From Desulfobacterales bacterium (GTDB lineage: Bacteria > Desulfobacterota > Desulfobacteria > Desulfobacterales > C00003060), in assembly GCA_020347085.1 (NCBI GenBank), contig CP070769.1, positions 1,583,296-1,588,544 on the forward strand: DNA of 5,249 nucleotides. Reading direction: 5' to 3'. A program made the translations under genes and the position numbers. Of the stretch, positions 1-5,210 are shown piece by piece. The notes beneath the pieces are model-generated. The model ran no database searches. It was given only the letters and a program-made list of their open reading frames with translations, and was not told the DNA's origin. The stretch's first letter is position 1. Every line of letters begins with the position of its first letter.

Positions 1-376
1 ACAAGTCAAAGGATTGACCAGGAAGCAGACCGGACTGAATGAGTTCTTGCGCACGCTCGCAGAATCTGTCGCGGTGTTCGGGTTTTTCGAGTCCATCTAT
101 GCGAATATGGACGACAATCCGTGTTGAATCCTCCAGCCAATTCACTGCGCTCCACATAGGTTTGGGGAACTTCCCCCCTTCGGATTCCCGGACTTTTCGG
201 CGAATTTGTTCTATCTGCGTGGCAGAGACCCGGGGAACGTCTATCTGCGTGGCAGAGATCCCGGGTACGGATTCGTCCGTTGATTGTTCGGCCGGCGAAC
301 ACGCTGATAAACTTACCACCAGCGACACAACTAACGAGATACCGTATGAGAATAGTCTTTCATGCAACTGCCTCAT
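1..376 (-). CDS. Lipoprotein of unknown function, N-terminal part (cut by left window edge)
   Basis: This gene reads leftward from ATG at 376-374 and stays open for 125 codons to the window edge, so its C-terminus is missing. A good AGGAG ribosome-binding site lies 6 bases upstream. Residues 1-26 form a lipoprotein signal peptide: a short charged start (MRQLHER), a hydrophobic stretch at about 11-23 (YGISLVVSLVVSL), and a lipobox L23-S24-A25-C26. Cys26 would be the lipidated first residue of the mature protein. Ser27 follows it, so an outer-membrane location is more likely than inner-membrane retention. A Ser/Pro/Thr-rich linker holds a 10-residue tandem duplication (37-46 and 47-56, both containing SATQI). 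After it comes a more structured, charged region (about 57-125, including MWSAVNWLEDSTRIVVHIRIDG) that I do not recognise. Function unknown. The signal peptide, RBS and long open frame together make it a real gene. Confidence 0.78.
   Translation of the reverse strand, partial: MRQLHERLFSYGISLVVSLVVSLSACSPAEQSTDESVPGISATQIDVPRVSATQIEQIRRKVRESEGGKFPKPMWSAVNWLEDSTRIVVHIRIDGLEKPEHRDRFCERAQELIQSGLLPGQSFDL
211..270. repeat. 30-bp tandem duplication inside the lipoprotein gene
   Basis: Positions 211-240 and 241-270 are direct copies in tandem, with identical first 18 bases and 26 of 30 matching by eye. The unit is a multiple of three, so it duplicates ten residues in frame (each copy holding SATQI) in the linker after the lipobox. 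Confidence 0.88.
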
Positions 377-382
377 ATATTT

Positions 383-387
383 CTCCT
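383..387 (-). promoter_or_regulatory. Ribosome-binding site of the lipoprotein gene
   Basis: AGGAG on the − strand lies 6 bases upstream of ATG 376. It is the best Shine-Dalgarno match in this part of the window and decides the start codon. Confidence 0.7.
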
Positions 388-400
388 TTTGATATACAGC

Positions 401-428
401 CCTGTTAGGAACTTCTAACTCAAACAGG
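401..428. promoter_or_regulatory. Inverted repeat over the lipoprotein promoter (possible operator)
   Basis: Two inverted repeats are nested here. The inner one is GTTAG (404-408) with CTAAC (415-419) around a 6-base centre. The outer one is CCTGTT (401-406) with AACAGG (423-428), which shares its inner bases with the first arm. The symmetry covers the candidate −10 and start site, the usual place for a repressor operator. It could equally form an RNA hairpin if transcription starts upstream. No regulator is encoded in the window. Confidence 0.3.
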
Positions 429-440
429 AAGATTCGTCAA
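412..440 (-). promoter_or_regulatory. Candidate sigma-70 promoter of the lipoprotein gene
   Basis: On the − strand TTGACG (440-435) is followed after 17 bases by TAGAAG (417-412), matching the consensus at 5/6 and 4/6 positions. Transcription would start near 405, leaving a leader of about 29 nt that contains the RBS. The spacing is ideal but the −10 is weak. Confidence 0.35.
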
Positions 441-552
441 ACCCTTCTGGCTAATCATAGCGAACTGATGTCATGAAGGGCTATCGTAAGGGCAAGAGGA
501 AAATGTGCATTCTTAGGTGTCTTTACATTTGCTTGAACTGCAACAGCGAGCG

Positions 553-677
553 CATTCCCTGTAGCTTGCTGCAGGGTTGGCGAGCGAATCTAAAAATGGC
601 ACCCTTCCTTACAGTCGCTGCGAAGCACTGCCGTCAGGCAGAACATTCCCTGTCCCGATTTGTCGGGACTGCAGGGA
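553..677. repeat. Pair of related palindromic repeat units (REP-like)
   Basis: Two units begin with the same 10-mer CATTCCCTGT (553-562 and 644-653) and end with the same CTGCAGGG (569-576 and 669-676). They differ in what lies between. The first folds as CCCTGTAG, loop CTTG, CTGCAGGG, an 8-bp stem with one G·T pair. The second carries a perfect 7-bp hairpin GTCCCGA-TTTG-TCGGGAC (652-669) on the same CCCT/AGGG base, with a small bulge. A further hairpin CTGCC-GTCA-GGCAG (628-641) sits between them. The arrangement looks like a dispersed palindromic repeat family rather than coding DNA. Confidence 0.6.
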
Positions 678-679
678 GC

Positions 680-717
680 TTCAATTCCGCGTCGCGAACT
701 TCCGGAGGAGAATTGAA
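680..717. repeat. Inverted repeat following the palindrome pair
   Basis: TTCAATTC (680-687) and GAATTGAA (710-717) are perfect inverted 8-mers separated by 22 bases. The repeat starts 3 bases after the second palindrome unit and is probably part of the same repeat block. There is no T-tract, so it is not an obvious terminator. Confidence 0.45.
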
Positions 718-839
718 AAATGCAAGCTGCACGGAATGCACGCCCTATTTCAGTTCAAACACGGTGCTGGATGCAGTTACAATGTTTATGGCAGAATGAG
801 TGAGATCAGATTTGCGAATACCCGTCGAGGGTTTACGGC

Positions 840-866
840 TTGACACGAGGTCCTCTCTCCTATATT
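840..866 (+). promoter_or_regulatory. Candidate sigma-70 promoter upstream of thiL
   Basis: A perfect TTGACA (840-845) is followed by TATATT (861-866, 5/6 match). The spacer is 15 bases, shorter than the ideal 17. Transcription would start near 873, giving a leader of about 180 nt to thiL. The spacer holds a perfect GAGG-T-CCTC palindrome (847-855) that could be an operator. I see no THI-box (TPP riboswitch) signature in the leader. Confidence 0.4.
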
Positions 867-1055
867 TCATCCACCAAAACCCCATTTGGTAAAAAGCGTT
901 CGAACAACGGGTATTACGAAGTTCAACAGTCTGATAGACGGGGTGTCCGTGAGAGCTTTTCTGACTTGCATTTCGCGCTTTGGCGGCACCGCTGCGATGC
1001 ACTTGCTGTGCGTATTCTCAGTTCCAAAAAATAACGACTTCCCACCAAGTATCTT

Positions 1056-2072
1056 GTGAACACCAAGACTTTGAATGACATTGGCGAAGGTGGCATCATC
1101 CAGCTCATCCAGGAAAAAGGGCTCTCCAGGCTTCCATCCCGTGTTAAGAAGGGGATTGGCGACGATTGCGCGGTTCTGGAGACGGCTGGAGACACGCTGC
1201 TTCTGGTCACCACGGACACCCTGATCGAAGAGATTCACTTCACCGCCAAGACGCTTCCCCCGGAAGCCCTTGGTTGGAAGGCCCTTGCCGTCAATATTAG
1301 CGACATCGCTGCCATGGGTGGCACCCCACAGACGGCGTTTCTCTCCATTGGAATAAAGCCTGAAACAGAGGTTAGCTTCATAGATTCATTCATGGCGGGA
1401 TTTCAGGCCCTCGCCCGAAAGACTGACATTGTGCTGGCTGGAGGCGACACGGTGGAAAGCCCATCTTCGGCGGTCATCGCCATAACGCTGCTAGGAGATT
1501 GTCTTCCAGAACGCCTTGTCTACCGCTCCGGGGCTAGAGTCGGAGATAACATATGGGTGACCGGGCCGTTAGGCAATGCGGCCGCAGGTCTATTTCTCCT
1601 TCTGAACAAAAAGGCTTCTGAACTTTCCGGGTATGAATCCCTGATAGCAGCACACCAAAAACCGATACCTCGCCTTAAGGCAGGAAAGGCTTTGGGGAAG
1701 AGCGGTCTCGCCCACGCCATGATAGATGTCTCGGATGGTATCGCCAAAGACCTTGGCCATATCTGTGAGGAGAGCCGCACCGGGGCATTGCTTCAGGCCA
1801 CATCCATACCCATGTCAGATGAGCTACTCAGACTGGGGCCTCAAGTGGAAAAGAGCCCTCTAGAGTGGGCTCTGCGCGGCGGTGAGGACTACGAGTTGCT
1901 TTTTACAGCATCCCCGGCAAACGAAGAAAAGGTAGTGTCTCTTACCACTAAGGTCTCTGGTCGCCCTGCCTCAAAGATAGGCACAATCACTCAGGAGGAC
2001 GGCATCTGGCTTGACACAGACAAAGGTAAGGAACCTCTTGAGCCCGGCGGTTACGTGCACTTTTCAAACTAG
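1056..2072 (+). CDS. thiL: Thiamine-monophosphate kinase
   Basis: ThiL phosphorylates thiamine monophosphate with ATP to thiamine diphosphate, the active cofactor, in the cytosol. The 338 residues are close to the usual family length (325 in E. coli, from memory), and the family landmarks appear in order. They are GIGDDCAV at 33-40 (metal and nucleotide binding), VTTDTLIEEIHF at 51-62, WKALAVNISDIAAMG at 74-88, GGDTV at 129-133, the central SGARVGDNIWVTGPLG at 158-173, DVSDGIAKDLGH at 224-235 and GGEDYELLF at 275-283. The end, PGGYVHF, is typical. This is the AIR-synthase/PurM-like ATP-binding fold. The start is GTG 1056 without a clear Shine-Dalgarno. TTG 1071, five codons later, is an alternative that would not affect the domain. 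A small ACGCA-GCC-TGCGT hairpin (2116-2128) lies in the 120-bp gap to the next gene but lacks a strong T-tract. No other thiamine gene is visible. Confidence 0.96.
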   Translation: MNTKTLNDIGEGGIIQLIQEKGLSRLPSRVKKGIGDDCAVLETAGDTLLLVTTDTLIEEIHFTAKTLPPEALGWKALAVNISDIAAMGGTPQTAFLSIGIKPETEVSFIDSFMAGFQALARKTDIVLAGGDTVESPSSAVIAITLLGDCLPERLVYRSGARVGDNIWVTGPLGNAAAGLFLLLNKKASELSGYESLIAAHQKPIPRLKAGKALGKSGLAHAMIDVSDGIAKDLGHICEESRTGALLQATSIPMSDELLRLGPQVEKSPLEWALRGGEDYELLFTASPANEEKVVSLTTKVSGRPASKIGTITQEDGIWLDTDKGKEPLEPGGYVHFSN

Positions 2073-2179
2073 GTCTGCTTTCCGAGCATAGCTCCGTACA
2101 CCGGAATTTTGCTTGACGCAGCCTGCGTGCTTTCCTAATAATAGGTCCCACTTTTTTGCTTCCGCAGATTCTTTTGCGC

Positions 2180-2185
2180 AAGGAG
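2180..2185 (+). promoter_or_regulatory. Ribosome-binding site of the HIT gene
   Basis: AAGGAG ends 7 bases before ATG 2193, a near-ideal site that fixes this start. It overlaps the end of a perfect palindrome TTGCGCAA (2174-2181), so the first bases of the site could be paired in the mRNA. Confidence 0.75.
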
Positions 2186-2192
2186 TGTTAAT

Positions 2193-2606
2193 ATGGACTG
2201 CATCTTCTGTAAAATCGTTAACAATGAAATTCCATCAATAAAAGTTTATGAGGACGATAGGGTTTTTGCCTTTATGGATATCAACCCCCTCAATGAGGGC
2301 CATCTTCTGGTCATTCCCAAGGCCCATGCTGCGACCATCCACGAAATCAGTGAAGCCGATTTTGTGGCAGTGACGTCCGCCACACACAAGCTGGCAACTG
2401 CTGTCAAGAAAGCCCTGAATCCCAAAGGGATTAATTTGATGCAACTTAACGGCAAAGCGGCCAATCAAGTGGTACCTCACCTACATGTGCACATCGTCCC
2501 CCGGTGGTCTGGCGACGGACTGACCATCTGCAAGTGGGAGTTGACTGCAGGCGACATGGAAAAGATCAAAGCTGTGGGGCGGCAGATTGAAAACGCCCTG
2601 ACGTAA
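2193..2606 (+). CDS. HIT-family (histidine triad) nucleotide hydrolase
   Basis: This 137-residue protein belongs to the HIT superfamily, probably the Hint/PKCI-like branch. These small cytosolic dimers hydrolyse nucleoside phosphoramidates or related adenylylated compounds; the natural substrate is not known here. The histidine triad is intact as H96-L-H98-V-H100-I-V, with His98 as the expected nucleophile that forms the nucleotidyl intermediate. The N-terminal CIFCKIVNNEIPS (3-15) is a classic start. Together with His45 in IPKAH and His96, Cys3 and Cys6 could form the structural zinc site known in some members. FMDINPLNEGHLLVIPK (27-43) is the conserved core strand region, and NGKAANQVVPHLHVH (86-100) carries the active site. 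Length is normal for the family. It lies 120 bp after thiL and 144 bp before the cysteine synthase fusion, on the same strand. Many Hint proteins act on aminoacyl-adenylates, which makes its position beside a synthetase-like gene suggestive but no more. Confidence 0.94.
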   Translation: MDCIFCKIVNNEIPSIKVYEDDRVFAFMDINPLNEGHLLVIPKAHAATIHEISEADFVAVTSATHKLATAVKKALNPKGINLMQLNGKAANQVVPHLHVHIVPRWSGDGLTICKWELTAGDMEKIKAVGRQIENALT

Positions 2607-2651
2607 GAAGATTTTGAAGGGGATACCGTCTATCGGCTACGCAGCTCGTTT

Positions 2652-2725
2652 GGCGCGAAGGTTGCGCCTTGCGGCTTGAAAACATCACACTTTATGTGGT
2701 CAGCCGTCAGCGGTTAAACGTAACC
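2652..2725 (+). promoter_or_regulatory. Three successive hairpins upstream of the cysteine synthase fusion
   Basis: Three short stems fill the spacer. They are GGCGC (2652-2656) with GCGCC (2664-2668), ATCACA (2684-2689) with TGTGGT (2695-2700, one G·T pair), and GGTTA-AACG-TAACC (2712-2725). The last ends 25 bases before the ATG. None is followed by a T-tract, so they are not classical terminators. They could be a structured leader or a remnant of a dispersed repeat. I see no T-box sequence (AGGGTGGNACCGCG). Confidence 0.35.
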
Positions 2726-2750
2726 AGCCGCGAATAACAACTAACAGATC

Positions 2751-5027
2751 ATGGGTTCAATCTTAGATACCATCGGTCACACACCACTGGTTGAAATCAA
2801 GCGACTCAATCCCAACCAGAAGGTCACCATGTTGGCCAAGTTGGAGTATTTCAACCCAGGCGGTTCTGTAAAAGATCGTATTGCCAAGGCCATGATCGAG
2901 GCAGGTGAAGCTTCAGGAGCCCTGACACATGACAAGATCGTGATAGAGGCAACTAGCGGTAATACAGGGATTGGACTGGCCCTAGTTTGTGCAATCAAGG
3001 GGTATCGGCTTCTTTTGACCATGTCTGAGTCTGCCAGTATAGAACGACGTGAGATCCTCCAGGCCATGGGAGCGGAAATCCGGCTCACCCCAGACTTTCT
3101 TGGAACCGACGGCGCCATAGAGGAGGCATATCGCCTGGCCCGCGAACATCCTGAAACCTATTTCCTGACGGATCAATTCAACAACGAAGCTAACTGGCGT
3201 GCCCACTACGACGGCACCGGTCCAGAAATCTGGGAACAAACATCTGGAAAAGTGACTGTACTGGTTGCAACCATAGGGACCACCGGAACCCTCATGGGAA
3301 CCTCTAGGCGTTTGAAGGAATACAATCCAAAAATACAGATCGTTGGTGTTGAACCTTATCTAGGGCACAAAATTCAGGGGCTCAAGAATATGAAGGAGTC
3401 TTATCAGCCCGAAATATATGAAAAGGAACGCCTGGATAAGAAGATCAACATAGATGATGAGGCCGCTTTTGAGATGACCCGGCGCCTGGCTCGAGAAGAA
3501 GGCATCTTTGCGGGAATGAGTGCGGGAGCCGCCATGGCTGTTGCAGCAGAAGAAGTCAAATCTCTGTCAGAGGGTGTGATGGTAGTGATTTTGCCTGACG
3601 GCGGAGAGCGGTATCTGAGCACACACCTCTTTGCCATACAAGAGGAGACCAACCTCAGATTCTACAATACCCTTACACACGCCAAAGAACCCTTCGTGCC
3701 ACTCCAACGCGGCAAGGTATCAATCTATTCGTGTGGACCCACGGTTCACGATCGAATGCACGTCGGGGAATGGCGGCGTTTTGTCTTGGCTGACCTTGTT
3801 CGACGCTACCTGGAATTCAAGAGATACGCGGTGACACATATCGTGAATATCTCTGATCTGAACGACAAAACCATCTCAGGAGCTGAAAAGGCCGGCATGC
3901 CGTTAAAACCCTTCACGGATACTAACCTGCAAGCCTTCACAGAGGACATGGAGATTCTGGGTATCAAACCGGCAACACAGTATCCGAGGGCCAGTGAACA
4001 TGTTGAAGACATGGTAACGCTGACCGGACGACTTGTGGAAAAAGGTTTTGCTTATGAAAAGCTCCGGTCGGTCTATTTTGATATCTCCAGATATCCGGAC
4101 TATGGCAAGCTTTCCGGGATAAATCTTGATAAGATCAGGCTCGGGGCCACGGTTGATATGGACGAATACGTAAAAGAAAACCCCAGGGATTTCGCACTCT
4201 TAAAGCGAGCAAAGCTTTCTGAACTCAAACGCGGAATCTACACAAAAACCGAATGGGGTCAGGTAAGACCCAGCTGGCATATAGAGTCTTGTGCAATAGC
4301 TATGAAATACCTTGGGGAGGCATTTGACATGTACACCAGTAGCCGCGATTTGATCTTCCCTCACCATGAAAATGAGATGGCCGTCAGTGGCGCTTTGACC
4401 GGAAAACCCTTGGCACGGAACTGGATACATAGTGAACTTGTGCTGTCGGGAGGAAAGAAGGCAGATCGTGATGCTGCCATCCCTAATATCCAAGACCTGT
4501 TGGAACGCGGATACACCGGCAGGATGATTCGATACTGGCTTCTTTCCAATCATTATCGGAAACCCCTGAATCTAACCTATGAAGCATTGGACCAAGCCGG
4601 CCGAGCCATCCGCCGACTTGATGAATCCATTTTGGGCCTAAATAGTGTAGAAGACGGACGTCCCTATCCTGATTTAGACCAGCTCCTCTATGATTTGAAA
4701 ACAGGCTTTACAGATGCCATGGACGATGACCTGAATGTATCATCTGCCACGGCGACGATCTTCCGGGTGGTCAGAAAAGTAAATGGTCTCATTATGAACA
4801 AAGATCTGGATAAGGCCGGAGCAAGGCGAATCATTGATGCCTTCAAGACGGTTGACTCGGTGCTAAACATCTTTGATTTTGAAGAACAGATAGCGGACCC
4901 CGAGGTTGAAAAGCTCCTGCGTGAGCGCGAAGAGGCTAGGAGCAGGAGGGACTGGAAGCTGGCAGACCAGCTTAGAGAGCACCTTGTGGCCATGGGGGCG
5001 GAGGTCAGAGACAAGAAGATTTCGTGA
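2751..5027 (+). CDS. Fusion: CysM-type cysteine synthase + degenerate cysteinyl-tRNA synthetase-like module
   Basis: A single 758-residue frame holds two enzymes. Residues 1-293 are a complete PLP-dependent cysteine synthase, which makes cysteine from an activated serine and a sulfur donor. NPGGSVKDR (35-43) has the PLP lysine K41, TSGNTG (68-73) is the substrate loop, GTTGT (176-180) is the PLP-phosphate loop in its CysM form, and PDGGERYLST is at 282-291. QFNN (142-145) also fits CysM. Residues 302-758 match cysteinyl-tRNA synthetase along its whole length: NTLTHAKEPF (306-315), YSCGPTVHD (326-334), NISDLNDK (366-373), WHIE (509-512), FPHHENE (536-542) and the C-terminal helices with EEARSRRDWKLAD (727-739). 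However, HIGH is HVGE (337-340), KMSKS is KADRD (570-574), the zinc Cys is S513 with C514 next to it, and HGGG is YTSS (528-531). The usual GTxW tail is absent. Normal tRNA charging is therefore doubtful. TAA at 2742-2744 blocks any upstream start, and the ATG has only a weak RBS. No internal start lies near the junction. The synthase call is firm. The fused module is homologous to CysRS, but its function is unknown. Confidence 0.93.
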   Translation: MGSILDTIGHTPLVEIKRLNPNQKVTMLAKLEYFNPGGSVKDRIAKAMIEAGEASGALTHDKIVIEATSGNTGIGLALVCAIKGYRLLLTMSESASIERREILQAMGAEIRLTPDFLGTDGAIEEAYRLAREHPETYFLTDQFNNEANWRAHYDGTGPEIWEQTSGKVTVLVATIGTTGTLMGTSRRLKEYNPKIQIVGVEPYLGHKIQGLKNMKESYQPEIYEKERLDKKINIDDEAAFEMTRRLAREEGIFAGMSAGAAMAVAAEEVKSLSEGVMVVILPDGGERYLSTHLFAIQEETNLRFYNTLTHAKEPFVPLQRGKVSIYSCGPTVHDRMHVGEWRRFVLADLVRRYLEFKRYAVTHIVNISDLNDKTISGAEKAGMPLKPFTDTNLQAFTEDMEILGIKPATQYPRASEHVEDMVTLTGRLVEKGFAYEKLRSVYFDISRYPDYGKLSGINLDKIRLGATVDMDEYVKENPRDFALLKRAKLSELKRGIYTKTEWGQVRPSWHIESCAIAMKYLGEAFDMYTSSRDLIFPHHENEMAVSGALTGKPLARNWIHSELVLSGGKKADRDAAIPNIQDLLERGYTGRMIRYWLLSNHYRKPLNLTYEALDQAGRAIRRLDESILGLNSVEDGRPYPDLDQLLYDLKTGFTDAMDDDLNVSSATATIFRVVRKVNGLIMNKDLDKAGARRIIDAFKTVDSVLNIFDFEEQIADPEVEKLLREREEARSRRDWKLADQLREHLVAMGAEVRDKKIS

Positions 5028-5032
5028 TATGA

Positions 5033-5060
5033 AATCCACAATCCACGATCCGCAATCCGC
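5033..5060. repeat. Four imperfect 7-mer tandem repeats after the fusion gene
   Basis: AATCCAC, AATCCAC, GATCCGC and AATCCGC follow one another without gaps, starting 5 bases after the TGA stop codon. They differ by one or two bases. Short arrays of this kind are common in spacers of some environmental bacteria. No function is evident. Confidence 0.7.
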
Positions 5061-5064
5061 AGTC

Positions 5065-5172
5065 TTATCGGCTGTCTATTTTCCTTTTACCTTTATATCC
5101 CCCTCGTTGGTAGAGGCGACGTCGGTCTGTTTCGACCGGTTGGTGGTCTACCAGCCACCCTTCGGCAAGCAT
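5065..5172 (-). CDS. Possible small basic protein or gene remnant (doubtful)
   Basis: A − strand frame from ATG 5172-5170 to TAA 5067-5065 encodes 35 residues beginning MLAEGWLVDHQPVETD and ending in a very basic tail (GGYKGKRKIDSR). AAGGA lies 7 bases upstream of the ATG. The frame is open for 12 codons further upstream, to an in-frame TAA at 5211-5209 that falls in a run of five A on the − strand. The tail looks protein-like, so this could be a real small protein or the C-terminal end of a gene broken by a frameshift at the A-run. It overlaps the two-tier stem, which may instead explain the sequence. I recognise no family. Confidence 0.22.
   Translation of the reverse strand: MLAEGWLVDHQPVETDRRRLYQRGGYKGKRKIDSR
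5106..5155. other. Two-tier stem structure downstream of the fusion gene
   Basis: GTTGGTAGA (5106-5114) pairs with TCTACCAGC (5147-5155), nine pairs with one G·T. Within it CGGTC (5123-5127) pairs perfectly with GACCG (5134-5138) around a 6-base loop. The two tiers are separated by an internal loop of about 8 bases on each side. It could be a structured 3' UTR, a small RNA or a palindromic repeat. No T-tract follows directly. Confidence 0.4.
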
Positions 5173-5185
5173 CCTCAAGTCCTTC

Positions 5186-5210
5186 AGCCTTGGGTCGACA
5201 CGGGCTTTTT
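5186..5210 (+). terminator. Weak rho-independent terminator candidate
   Basis: AGCCT (5186-5190) can pair with GGGCT (5202-5206), including one G·T pair, around an 11-base loop, and is followed by a run of T (to 5210). The stem is short and lies about 160 bp after the fusion stop codon, so it is only a weak candidate. Confidence 0.22.

Larger units (their letters stand above)
377..1055. other. Long intergenic region without a convincing gene
   Basis: This 679-bp stretch lies between the start of the leftward lipoprotein gene and rightward thiL. Short open frames exist in it (473-799, 577-843 and 840-1034 on +, 745-1002 on −). None has a good RBS or a recognisable protein, and several run through hairpins. 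It holds the lipoprotein promoter region (401-440), a GCTA-ATCA-TAGC hairpin (450-461) inside a CCCTTC/GAAGGG inverted repeat (442-447, 475-480), the palindrome cluster (553-717), the candidate thiL promoter (840-866), and a leader that begins with an ACCAAA/TTTGGT hairpin (873-890). Confidence 0.6.

Noticed and set aside
6..302. 98-residue − strand frame, and a 117-residue + strand frame at 39-392
   Set aside because: Both lie in other frames of the lipoprotein gene, which has a signal peptide, lipobox and RBS that these lack.
553..717. CRISPR array
   Set aside because: There are only two related units with palindromic content and no regular spacers.
473..799. 108-residue + strand open frame
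   Set aside because: It has no ribosome-binding site or recognisable domain, and its sequence runs through the palindromic repeat units, which explain the base pattern better.
840..1034. 64-residue + strand frame starting at TTG, just before thiL
   Set aside because: Its start codon coincides with the TTGACA promoter element, it has no RBS, and the product resembles no known family.
866..1055. TPP riboswitch in the thiL leader
   Set aside because: The gene makes it plausible, but I could not find the conserved THI-box core; only a covariance-model search would settle it.
745..1238. Overlapping − strand frames upstream of and into thiL
   Set aside because: They overlap the start of the certain thiL gene and have no start signals; they are shadows.
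2607..2750. T-box leader before the synthetase-like gene
   Set aside because: There is no AGGGTGGNACCGCG-type antiterminator sequence and no terminator hairpin with a T-tract.
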